From the NCBI GenBank assembly GCA_003266105.1, contig MVAA01000056.1, forward strand, positions 856-16,485: a DNA stretch of 15,630 bases. Reading direction: 5' to 3'. Below the pieces are notes generated by a model. That model did not search any database. It saw only the letters and a program-made list of their open reading frames with translations, and had not been told where the DNA came from. A program made the position numbers and the translations under genes. Shown piece by piece: positions 1 through 6,803 of this stretch; the stretch's first letter is position 1, and every line of letters begins with the position of its first letter. Origin of the DNA: Methanosphaera sp. rholeuAM6 (GTDB lineage: Archaea; Methanobacteriota; Methanobacteria; Methanobacteriales; Methanobacteriaceae).

Positions 1-40
1 AAAAAATACAATAATATTAAATTACAATTTTGGTGATTAA

Positions 41-775
41 ATGCTACTTGAGATATCTGATTTAGAAGTAGAAGTAGAAGGAAAAAAAATACTCAATGGT
101 GTAAACCTCAAAATAGCAGAAGGTGAAACACACGTTTTATTAGGCCCAAATGGGGCAGGAAAAAGTACCTTATTTATGACAATACTCGGATTTCCAAAAT
201 ACGAAGTGACAAAAGGAAAAATCATATATAAAGGTCAAGACATCACATCATTAGAAACACACGAAAGAATTGCACTAGGTTTAGGTGTTACATTCCAAAA
301 TCCACCCGCAATAAGAGGAGTTAAACTTAAAGACTTACTGAAAATAGTAGATAAAAATGAATATGAAAGTAATGATGAATTGGATGAAGAAGTAATAAAA
401 TTAGGTGAAAGATTAAAATTAAATGAACAATTCCTTAATCGGGATGTTAATTTAGGATTCTCCGGTGGAGAAGTCAAACGATCAGAATTATTACAACTGT
501 TAGCCCAACAACCTGATTTTATCATGTTTGATGAACCAGACTCCGGTGTGGATATAGAAAATGTGGAATTAATTTCAAAAGAAATAATCAATTTACTTGA
601 TCAAGAAAATGATAATAGCAAAAAAGGTGGATTATTAATCACACACCTCGGATACATTTTAAGATTTGTTAACGCTACTCATGCACACGTATTAATCGAT
701 GGAAAAATAACAAGAACGGGCGACCCAGAAGAAATAATGAGTGACATTAGAAAATCAGGATTTGGAGAGGCATAA
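41..775 (+). CDS. sufC: SufC, Fe-S cluster assembly ATPase
   Basis: SufC is the ABC-type ATPase of the SUF iron-sulfur cluster assembly system; it is cytosolic and works with the scaffold SufB encoded next. The 244-residue length is normal. Visible motifs are Walker A GPNGAGKST (residues 35-43), Q-loop Gln86, a signature FSGGE (140-144) and Walker B IMFDEPDSGVD (161-171) with the Asp-Ser-Gly-Val-Asp extension usual in SufC, and H-loop His202. There is no membrane segment, so it is not a transporter component. The start is set by GGTGATTAA immediately before the ATG. sufB begins one base after its stop, so the pair is surely cotranscribed. Only 40 bases lie upstream, and the promoter may be cut off by the window edge. 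The call is secure. Confidence 0.96.
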   Translation: MLLEISDLEVEVEGKKILNGVNLKIAEGETHVLLGPNGAGKSTLFMTILGFPKYEVTKGKIIYKGQDITSLETHERIALGLGVTFQNPPAIRGVKLKDLLKIVDKNEYESNDELDEEVIKLGERLKLNEQFLNRDVNLGFSGGEVKRSELLQLLAQQPDFIMFDEPDSGVDIENVELISKEIINLLDQENDNSKKGGLLITHLGYILRFVNATHAHVLIDGKITRTGDPEEIMSDIRKSGFGEA

Positions 776-776
776 T

Positions 777-1994
777 ATGGTTTCAATAAAAGATAGAGCA
801 GAAAAAGCAGTAAATAAACAAGCAGCAATAGGTGCAGATATAGATTTAAATGAATATGAAGCTGCTGATGTAAAAGCACACGAACATATAGATTCATTGG
901 ATGATTTAACTAAATCAGATAAAGATACATTAACCAGTGTAGGAATGATGACAGATGAAGAAGATAGATCAGCATCCTTCTTACAAATGGATCAATCAGA
1001 AGTATTTGTGAATAATATGTTCCCGGGAGTAGAAGTGATGGGAACAGCACAAGCACTTGAAAAATATGATTGGCTACCGGACTACATGTGGAAAGCCGTA
1101 CAGGTTGACGCTGATAAATATACGGCAACAACAGAATTGGGTGCAAAAAGTGGATATTTCATAAGAAGTCTACCTGGAACAAAACTAGAATTGCCTATTC
1201 AGGCCTGCATGTATATTGGAGATGATTCAGTAAGACAAACCGCACACAACATAATTATTGCTGAAGAAGGTTCTGAAATAAATATTATTACGGGCTGTTC
1301 AACAGCAGCTCATGTTGATAATGCAGCCCACATTGGAGTATCTGAATTTTACCTTAAAAAGAATTCAAAAATAACTTTCACAATGGTACATAACTGGGCT
1401 AGAGAAGTGGATGTGAGACCTAGAACAGGCGTTATCATGGATGATAACAGTACATACATCTCAAATTATATTTTAACAAAACCAGTCCGAAACTTACAAG
1501 CCTACCCAACAGCATATGCAAACGGTCAAAATACAAAAGTATTTTTCCAGTCAATACTTGCAGGAAAATACGATTCAGTAATTGATCAAGGTTCAAGAAC
1601 AGTACTTAATGGAATTAACTCACAATCTGAAATGATTACCCGTGCAATAAGTGAAGACGAATCAAAAATAATTACTCGTGGAGATTTACATGGAAAAGCC
1701 CATGAAGCTAAAGGACACCTTGAATGTATGGGATTAATATTATCTGATGAATCAAAAATATATTCCATCCCAGAACTAAGAGGAGACTGTACAGATATGG
1801 AATTATCCCACGAAGCAGCTGTTGGTAAAATTGCAGAAGCGGAAATCCAATACCTCATGGCAAGAGGATTAACAGAAGACGAAGCAGCATCCATGATTGT
1901 AAGAGGTTTCCTGGATATTGATATCAAGGGATTACCTGAAGAATTAGCAAAAGAAACAAAAAACATTATGGATTTAAGTATGGAAGGAATGTAA
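777..1994 (+). CDS. sufB: SufB-family Fe-S cluster scaffold protein
   Basis: This is the scaffold partner of SufC, 405 residues. The C-terminal half is the typical SufB/SufD beta-helix region, with RAISEDESKIITRGDLHGKA (289-308), IPELRGDC (331-338) and the SHEAAVGKI segment (344-352) carrying the conserved His345. An in-frame ATG at 741 exists, but the ATG at 777 follows a strong GGAGAGG at 764-770 and leaves a one-base gap after sufC, so 777 is preferred. There is no sufD, sufS, sufE or sufU here, so this is the two-gene SufBC form known from methanogens. By eye the position of E. coli SufB Cys405 is Ser326, while a cysteine nearby (Cys317) is kept. Function as a scaffold is established for the family; the cysteine change is my own alignment. 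Confidence 0.94.
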   Translation: MVSIKDRAEKAVNKQAAIGADIDLNEYEAADVKAHEHIDSLDDLTKSDKDTLTSVGMMTDEEDRSASFLQMDQSEVFVNNMFPGVEVMGTAQALEKYDWLPDYMWKAVQVDADKYTATTELGAKSGYFIRSLPGTKLELPIQACMYIGDDSVRQTAHNIIIAEEGSEINIITGCSTAAHVDNAAHIGVSEFYLKKNSKITFTMVHNWAREVDVRPRTGVIMDDNSTYISNYILTKPVRNLQAYPTAYANGQNTKVFFQSILAGKYDSVIDQGSRTVLNGINSQSEMITRAISEDESKIITRGDLHGKAHEAKGHLECMGLILSDESKIYSIPELRGDCTDMELSHEAAVGKIAEAEIQYLMARGLTEDEAASMIVRGFLDIDIKGLPEELAKETKNIMDLSMEGM

Positions 1995-2011
1995 CTTTCC
2001 AACATCCAATC

Positions 2012-2019
2012 TTTTTTTT
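2012..2019 (+). terminator. Oligo-T terminator after sufB
   Basis: Eight T residues follow the sufB stop by 17 bases. Archaeal RNA polymerase ends transcription at such T-runs without needing a hairpin, and I see no stable hairpin here. It would close the sufCB unit. The rest of the gap up to 2156 is AT-rich and holds no gene. Confidence 0.6.
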
Positions 2020-2107
2020 AAATCAAATTTAAACTCCAAAAAACAGAATCTAATTTTAATATACGATAAAAAGTAGAAATAAATAATTTAATCAATAAAG
2101 TAAGTTT

Positions 2108-2113
2108 AAAAAA
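2108..2113 (-). terminator. Possible oligo-T terminator of the PRC-barrel gene
   Basis: On the minus strand a run of six T lies about 45 bases past the stop of the PRC-barrel gene; another T6 lies at 2038-2043. Either could end this transcript before it runs into sufB. The evidence is only the T-runs. Confidence 0.35.
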
Positions 2114-2156
2114 TAGTTTTATATAAAATAATCTGTTGATTATCTTATAATCCGAA

Positions 2157-2426
2157 TTATCCTGAGATAATTATAAATTCACCGACTTTTTCAACTTTAC
2201 CAAATGGTATGATTAATAAGTCACCTTTACGTTTTGCTCCTTTTACATTAACATTTCTTTCAGTTTCAGTTCTAATTACGATGTCAGTGATTTTTCCTGT
2301 CTTTTCATCAATAGTCAATTCGTCAAGATTTCCTAAGATACGGGCATTATTTGTAGCAACCTGATACCCTCTGATATCTGCCCATAACTTTTCTTCTCCT
2401 TTAATTAATTCCCTTTCATTAGTCAT
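2157..2426 (-). CDS. Small PRC-barrel domain protein
   Basis: An 89-residue soluble protein with the look of a single PRC-barrel: a beta-rich core with RILGNLDELTID (29-40), GKITDIVIRT (44-53) and a closing DLLIIPFGKVEKVGEFIII segment (69-87). PRC-barrels occur at the end of 16S rRNA maturation factor RimM and in photosynthetic reaction centre H subunits; in methanogens short stand-alone versions are common and have no settled role. GGTGGA six bases before the ATG supports the start. It is a single gene with its own promoter, separated from cobY by about 97 bases. I would trust the fold, not any function; a link to RNA processing or to cobamide synthesis cannot be read from the sequence. Confidence 0.75.
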   Translation of the reverse strand: MTNERELIKGEEKLWADIRGYQVATNNARILGNLDELTIDEKTGKITDIVIRTETERNVNVKGAKRKGDLLIIPFGKVEKVGEFIIISG

Positions 2427-2494
2427 TAATGTCCACCTAAAGTTTTTATAGTTACTAAATTGGTAAAAATTATGATATAATTTATGTAATCTAA

Positions 2495-2508
2495 ACTATA
2501 TATAATTT
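2495..2508 (-). promoter_or_regulatory. TATA-like promoter of the PRC-barrel gene
   Basis: The minus strand reads AAATTATATATAGT here, close to the archaeal TATA consensus TTTATATA. It would start transcription near 2475 and leave a leader of roughly 45-50 bases containing the GGTGGA site. The region is generally AT-rich, so the assignment is tentative. Confidence 0.4.
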
Positions 2509-2523
2509 CTTTTGAAAAACATA

Positions 2524-3117
2524 TTATTTTTTAAAATATTGTTCTGACAGATTTAAGTCAGATAACGTGTTTATGTTAAAAGCCAACTCAATGTTTTCTG
2601 ATTCATATATGCTTTGATCCTGTTCATCATTATTTGCTAACAACAGATTTACACCAGTAGGAACTAGACCATCAAAAACCAATGTCGGTTCTATTCCCTG
2701 TTCTATAAACAATTGTTCCGGAACCGAAACACACATTGCTGGCTTTTTACGTTCAAAATAATGTTTAAACACATCATCCAATTGTTTTCCTGTCACGAAA
2801 GGTAAGTCTGCAACAATAGTCATGATTACTTCATCCTCAGTTACATATTTTCTATTTGAAAGAACTTCTGATAAATCCTCAATATAACCCATACCCGAGG
2901 TCTGTATTATTGTAACTGGAAAATCCTTTAAGAATTCTGTTGTCTTGGGAGTATTTGGACTCACTGCAACCAATATGTTATCTACATATTCTGATTCCAA
3001 CAATGCGTCAATTACATGATTCACCATGGTTTTATTATTTACTTTAACCATAGGTTTTTCACAATCAACATCCAATCGTGTTCCTTTTCCTCCAGCCATT
3101 ATCAGTGCGGTTGTCAT
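2524..3117 (-). CDS. cobY: CobY, adenosylcobinamide-phosphate guanylyltransferase
   Basis: CobY is the archaeal, non-orthologous replacement of bacterial CobU. It transfers GMP from GTP to adenosylcobinamide phosphate, giving adenosylcobinamide-GDP in the nucleotide-loop step of cobamide synthesis. The 197-residue protein has the nucleotidyltransferase motif LIMAGGKGTR (5-14) followed by EKPMVKV, then the CobY-typical SPNTPKTTEFL, TSGMGYIEDL, FDGLVPTGVNLL and FNINTLSDL segments, which match Methanocaldococcus CobY as I remember it. The last segments separate it from MobA and from sugar nucleotidyltransferases. A GGAAG about nine bases before the ATG supports the start. It is divergent from htpX and stands alone. 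Its product is needed by MtrA and Mmp10 encoded in the same window. Confidence 0.9.
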   Translation of the reverse strand: MTTALIMAGGKGTRLDVDCEKPMVKVNNKTMVNHVIDALLESEYVDNILVAVSPNTPKTTEFLKDFPVTIIQTSGMGYIEDLSEVLSNRKYVTEDEVIMTIVADLPFVTGKQLDDVFKHYFERKKPAMCVSVPEQLFIEQGIEPTLVFDGLVPTGVNLLLANNDEQDQSIYESENIELAFNINTLSDLNLSEQYFKK

Positions 3118-3139
3118 AATACATTTCTTCCAGTATCTT

Positions 3140-3192
3140 TATTAATATAATATTTATTTGAAGAGTACATAATAATATTTATTGAATATAAC
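3140..3192. promoter_or_regulatory. Divergent promoter region of cobY and htpX
   Basis: The 117-base gap between the divergent genes is nearly pure A/T. On the minus strand AAATAAATATTATATTAA (about 3142-3159) could be the cobY TATA box; on the plus strand TTGAATATAAC (3182-3192) is a candidate for htpX. The composition is too biased for a firm choice. Confidence 0.3.
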
Positions 3193-3234
3193 AGAAATAT
3201 TAAAATATTCAGAAAATTAAAGTAGGAAGATAAA

Positions 3235-4107
3235 ATGTTTGAAAATTTAAAAACCGTAATTTTATTAGGATTTATGTCTGCTATTTTAATTATTATATTT
3301 GGATATATAGGCAATTTGTTTAATTTAGGTGGGTTTGGAATACTCATAGGATTTATATTTGCTGTTGGAATGAATTTTGTTTCTTATTTCTATAGTGATA
3401 AAATTGCTTTAAGTTCATATAATGCTAAAATAGTTTCAGAACAAGAAGCCCCTAATCTTCATAGAATTGTTGGTGATTTAGCAAATAGTGCTGGTATTAA
3501 AAAACCTAGAATAGCCGTCATTCAATCAAATGACCCTAATGCTTTTGCGACCGGCCGAAATCAGAATCATGCAGTAGTTGCTGTGACAACAGGTATACTC
3601 CAATTATTGGATGAAGATGAGTTAAGGGGAGTTATTTCTCACGAAATGGGACATATTAGAAATAAAGACATCCTCATTAGTTCCGTTGCTGCCACAATTG
3701 CTGGTATGATTGTAGCTATTGCCAGTTGGGGCAGGTATGCAGTATTCTTTGCAAATAATGATGATGGAATGGTAGATGTTCTCGGATCATTATTACTGGC
3801 AATACTTGGTCCTATTGCTGCTACAATTATCCAATTAGCAATTAGCAGATCAAGAGAATTTAAAGCTGACGCTACAGGAGCAGAAATTTGTGGTAATCCA
3901 CTAGCTCTTGCCAGTGCATTAAGAAAACTGGAGTTTGGAACAACACAGCATCCTATGACAAACGCAAAAACTACTGATGCACATATGTTTATTGTTAATC
4001 CGTTCGGTAATGCATCAAATAAACTTAAAAATCTTTTCTCCACTCATCCGGAAACTAGTGAAAGAATCAGAAGATTAGAAGATATGGCTGGACGTCCATT
4101 AAACTAA
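3235..4107 (+). CDS. htpX: HtpX-family membrane zinc metalloprotease
   Basis: HtpX is an M48 family membrane peptidase that degrades damaged membrane proteins, with its active site facing the cytoplasm. The 290-residue length is usual. Two hydrophobic segments lie at about residues 8-24 and 32-52. The zinc site HEMGH is at 136-140, and the third ligand is Glu208 in SRSREFKADATGAEI. Two more hydrophobic stretches follow at about 150-172 and 183-203. An AGGAAG site precedes the ATG. It is a single gene, divergent from cobY and ending two bases from the oppositely oriented mmp14, so read-through of either gene would give antisense RNA to the other. It belongs to the general quality-control set rather than the methanogenesis set, although the adjacent operon makes an abundant membrane complex. 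Confidence 0.94.
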   Translation: MFENLKTVILLGFMSAILIIIFGYIGNLFNLGGFGILIGFIFAVGMNFVSYFYSDKIALSSYNAKIVSEQEAPNLHRIVGDLANSAGIKKPRIAVIQSNDPNAFATGRNQNHAVVAVTTGILQLLDEDELRGVISHEMGHIRNKDILISSVAATIAGMIVAIASWGRYAVFFANNDDGMVDVLGSLLLAILGPIAATIIQLAISRSREFKADATGAEICGNPLALASALRKLEFGTTQHPMTNAKTTDAHMFIVNPFGNASNKLKNLFSTHPETSERIRRLEDMAGRPLN

Positions 4108-4109
4108 TC

Positions 4110-5468
4110 TTATAATTTACTTTTTCTTATTCTTTGCTGCATAATACAGAATCCTCTTTTTGAACCACCAACAGGGTTTGTTGGGGTACCTAAAGAATTC
4201 ATGCAACGTGACATCATCAATGCACCCAAAGCCAGACCATCTTCGGCAAATATAATTTCATTTACCGTTCCGTTTAAGTATTTGTGTATCAAATGTGGTT
4301 TTTGACCTGTTGTTCCCGCACGTCCTGTGATACCTAATGTCATATCCTCCATGAATAGGTTCATTTTACGGGTTTCATCCATTAGTCTTTTTATATAATA
4401 AGCATAGAAATCATCTATTTGTAACATTGTACTGTTTAAGTCTGTAGTGTCCACTAGTTTGTTAAATGTGGATATTAACCGTTTTTCATCATTTATTTTG
4501 GAACCAATTATTTTAACTTCACTGTTCTTTTTGGAAGAATGTACATCAACCAAACCAAAATGTTTGAAATCTGATGGTACCTCAATTATATCGATGAATT
4601 GATGTAATTTTTTTGTTACTTTTTCTATTTCCATGTTATTTAATTCATCATAATTATCACTATTTTGAAGGTCTATTGTTGAATGATTTTCTTCAATAAT
4701 TTTTGAACCTCTCAACAATATATCCGATATTCCACCAGCCAAACCAACATAATTACATAACAAATTTGCATACGGTTTACTGTCATCAATTACCTGACCA
4801 GCCAATGTCGTACCCATATCAACAGATATCACCGGATTTCGATAATCTATTGAAGAATTTTTTGAAGCTAATTTAATACCTGCAGTAACCAATTCACCTT
4901 CCATTTCATTTGCAAGTACACCCGTAGATTTTGGAGGTGAAACACTAACTACCGAACCATCAAATTGAATGTTATTAAAGAAAGAAAACTTTCGGATATG
5001 TTCTGGAATATTGCTTATAGAGAAAGGAGCAGTCATCTGAGAAGGTTTTATTCCCGCTTTCAGACATGCATCGGATAAAGCTTTAATAATTAAACCTATC
5101 TCTTTGGAGAGATTGGATATTGCTATAACACCTGTTGAACGAACAACAAAATCCAGATCCTGAACTGTCATGTCAACTTCATCCAATGAGTCCAGAATTA
5201 CCTGAGAAATTGCTTCTTCTATTGCCTCTTTTGATAATGATTTATCCCATATCGTATGCCCAAATATTTCTTCCGATTCATAAGGCATTCTAATGTCCCT
5301 AGTTAATCTAACCAATTTGTTAACTTGATATATCTGATTGGTTTTAATATTGGTTGTTACAATAATTGATTTAATTGTTGTATTTCCCAGTTCAACGGAC
5401 AATACTGTGTAAAATTGTTCTTTTATTAAAGAAGGAGTAATATTGGGGAGGGTTATTTTTTCGTACAT
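4110..5468 (-). CDS. mmp14: Methanogenesis marker protein 14 (ASKHA-like ATPase)
   Basis: A 452-residue soluble protein that I assign to methanogenesis marker 14, a family confined to methanogens and without a proven role. The sequence carries actin/sugar-kinase (ASKHA) type signatures: a phosphate-1 like VELGNTTIK (25-33), a phosphate-2 like ISVDMGTTLAGQVID (214-228) with Asp217, and a glycine-rich VGLAGGISDILLRG (241-254) of the adenosine-site kind. Later segments include LGITGRAGTTGQKP and a Cys-containing tail. The start lies four bases after the mtrH stop with no Shine-Dalgarno sequence, so translation is probably coupled to mtrH. It is the last gene of the mcrC-mtr operon. The motifs and position suggest an ATP-dependent chaperone or reactivator acting on Mtr; this is inference. 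Confidence 0.82.
   Translation of the reverse strand: MYEKITLPNITPSLIKEQFYTVLSVELGNTTIKSIIVTTNIKTNQIYQVNKLVRLTRDIRMPYESEEIFGHTIWDKSLSKEAIEEAISQVILDSLDEVDMTVQDLDFVVRSTGVIAISNLSKEIGLIIKALSDACLKAGIKPSQMTAPFSISNIPEHIRKFSFFNNIQFDGSVVSVSPPKSTGVLANEMEGELVTAGIKLASKNSSIDYRNPVISVDMGTTLAGQVIDDSKPYANLLCNYVGLAGGISDILLRGSKIIEENHSTIDLQNSDNYDELNNMEIEKVTKKLHQFIDIIEVPSDFKHFGLVDVHSSKKNSEVKIIGSKINDEKRLISTFNKLVDTTDLNSTMLQIDDFYAYYIKRLMDETRKMNLFMEDMTLGITGRAGTTGQKPHLIHKYLNGTVNEIIFAEDGLALGALMMSRCMNSLGTPTNPVGGSKRGFCIMQQRIRKSKL
4121..4134 (+). terminator. T-rich terminator of htpX inside the mmp14 3' end
   Basis: TTTTTCTTATTCTT begins 14 bases after the htpX stop and lies within the last codons of the oppositely oriented mmp14. 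T-rich stretches of this kind end archaeal transcripts. No other space exists between the two genes. Confidence 0.4.
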
Positions 5469-5472
5469 ACTA

Positions 5473-6405
5473 TCATAATAAATTTTTATAAGGATGGAAA
5501 TCTGTTGGATTTATATTTAATTCTTCGTTTGCTTCTGCAATAAACATATCTGTCATGGCACAGGCTGTGAAAGCTTTTTTAGTGTTTTCTATCGGACCAT
5601 ACAGTACAAAGTCACCACCCACCATTTGCTGTACTATGTTTGCACCAATATCACAAACCGGCCACACTTCAGGATTTTCTTTTTTGTATTGTTTTATCCA
5701 TTCCCATGCTGAAGGAACATTGTGAACTCCACTTCCTGCCGGATACCCCCACTTGCTTTTCTCTTTTAAAGTTGTTCTAATGGCTATCCCACCACCTTGA
5801 CCTAAAGGTGTTACGGCAACATCCATCAATGGCTTGATTATTCCACAATCTTCTGAAATATCCAATAATCCCTTTTCTAAAATTCCAGAACCTGTTTCCC
5901 ATAAATCAATTTTTCCATCTGACCCTGGTTTTGTTGGATTAAAACCCAATATGATTGAAGAAGTAATATCAGAGTTTGTTAAAGCTTCTATTTCTTCATC
6001 ATCTATGGACATGTTAATAGAATTGTATATTGTTCTTTCTGATAATCCTATTTCAGTGACATGACTTGAACCAGCTATACGTGCATCGGCTGCTGTAGAA
6101 TCAATTAAAAATGGTGCATCTGATATTTCACTAACATAATCTATGTATTTTACCAATGCTTCAGGTGTTGAACCAAAAATTTGAACTATGGCAGGGTTTC
6201 CTGTACTGTCTGACATTTCATCAAGAGTATTTAATAATGTTTCTGCCTTCTGTTTATCAAAGATTCCTTTATTTTCATCAGTAAGTATGTTGTGTCCTGC
6301 ATAGAATATTGTTCCGGCCAATGCCGTAGGGTATTCTCCAGGCTGCCCACCAATTTTTACACCATATATATCAAATACTTCCTGTTTTTTCTCAAATTTA
6401 AACAT
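5473..6405 (-). CDS. mtrH: MtrH, methyl-H4MPT:corrinoid methyltransferase subunit
   Basis: MtrH is the soluble subunit of the sodium-pumping methyltransferase. It moves the methyl group from N5-methyl-tetrahydromethanopterin to the Co(I) corrinoid held by MtrA. The 310-residue length is normal, and it has the TIM-barrel look of pterin-dependent methyltransferases. Family-typical stretches include the N-terminal FKFEKKQEVFDIYGVKIGGQPGEYP region (2-26), IDSTAADARIAG, ILGFNPTKPG, DVAVTPLGQGGGIAIR and PAGSGVHNVPSAWEW. There is no membrane segment. AAGGGGAT a few bases before the ATG sets the start. mtrG ends 15 bases upstream and mmp14 starts four bases downstream. The assignment is secure. Confidence 0.97.
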   Translation of the reverse strand: MFKFEKKQEVFDIYGVKIGGQPGEYPTALAGTIFYAGHNILTDENKGIFDKQKAETLLNTLDEMSDSTGNPAIVQIFGSTPEALVKYIDYVSEISDAPFLIDSTAADARIAGSSHVTEIGLSERTIYNSINMSIDDEEIEALTNSDITSSIILGFNPTKPGSDGKIDLWETGSGILEKGLLDISEDCGIIKPLMDVAVTPLGQGGGIAIRTTLKEKSKWGYPAGSGVHNVPSAWEWIKQYKKENPEVWPVCDIGANIVQQMVGGDFVLYGPIENTKKAFTACAMTDMFIAEANEELNINPTDFHPYKNLL

Positions 6406-6420
6406 AATTATCCCCTTATA

Positions 6421-6615
6421 TTATATCATGTGAAATTTTAACATGATAATTACGAATAATAAAGCCAATATTATTCCATATAAAATTCCTACATCTCTTC
6501 CTAAAGATTTTCCAGATTGATGTGAAAATTCACTGTGTGATTCTTCTAGTTTTTCTTCTAATTTGTCTAATCGTTCATTGATAATAGTCAAATCTTCTTT
6601 TAAATTTTTCGACAT
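6421..6615 (-). CDS. mtrG: MtrG, methyltransferase complex small membrane subunit
   Basis: A 64-residue subunit of the Mtr membrane complex. It has a charged, coiled-coil-like N-terminal half (about residues 5-30), a GKSLGRDVGILYG linker (35-47) and one C-terminal membrane helix (about 42-60). MtrG helps hold the helical stalk at the centre of the complex; no catalytic residue is expected. A TTG in frame at 6618 is possible, but the ATG at 6615 sits one step after a strong GGGGGGAT and overlaps the mtrF stop by one base (TGATG), so it is preferred. At this size it is somewhat shorter than the homologue I remember from Methanothermobacter. Position between mtrF and mtrH confirms the identity. 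Confidence 0.92.
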   Translation of the reverse strand: MSKNLKEDLTIINERLDKLEEKLEESHSEFSHQSGKSLGRDVGILYGIILALLFVIIMLKFHMI

Positions 6616-6803
6616 CAAATCCCCCCTTTATAATAAAATATAGGTATTCCCACTAGAATAAATGTTATTAAAAATCCGATAAGCATACCCATTATCCTTG
6701 TGTTGTGAACACCCGAAATCAATCTCTGATTTCTGCCAATCATTTGGGTTTTGTACTCAATGGATTCTGTTAATTTTTTAATATTGTTTAACGTGTCTTT
6801 CAT
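6615..6803 (-). CDS. mtrF: MtrF, methyltransferase complex small membrane subunit
   Basis: A 62-residue Mtr subunit with an amphipathic N-terminal helix (about 4-32) and one membrane helix (about 38-58) that ends in a short GGI tail. The helix start resembles the C-terminal anchor of MtrA encoded just before it, and in some archaea this domain is fused to MtrA. It overlaps the mtrA stop by four bases (ATGA), and GGAG lies about nine bases before its ATG. It has no known catalytic role; structures place it in the membrane stalk with MtrA, MtrB and MtrG. Confidence 0.93.
   Translation of the reverse strand: MKDTLNNIKKLTESIEYKTQMIGRNQRLISGVHNTRIMGMLIGFLITFILVGIPIFYYKGGI

Noticed and set aside
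741..776. Longer SufB starting at the ATG at 741, overlapping sufC by 35 bases
   Set aside because: The ATG at 777 has a strong GGAGAGG site and gives the usual one-base spacing; the extra 12 residues have no family support.
1586..2005. Open frame of 139 codons opposite sufB
   Set aside because: It is the antisense shadow of a conserved coding region with biased codon use; it has no recognisable domain.
1995..2156. A small RNA or gene in the convergent gap after sufB
   Set aside because: The stretch is AT-rich with T-runs for both strands and shows no stable hairpin or open frame with a ribosome binding site.
2524..3117. MobA, molybdenum cofactor guanylyltransferase
   Set aside because: The N-terminal nucleotide motif is shared, but the internal SPNTPKT, GYIEDL and FNINT segments are those of CobY.
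3639..4043. Open frame of 134 codons opposite htpX
   Set aside because: It lies wholly antisense to the strongly supported htpX, has no ribosome binding site of note and resembles no protein I know.
6615..6618. TTG start of mtrG at 6618
   Set aside because: It is followed at once by an ATG at 6615 with better spacing from the GGGGGGAT site.
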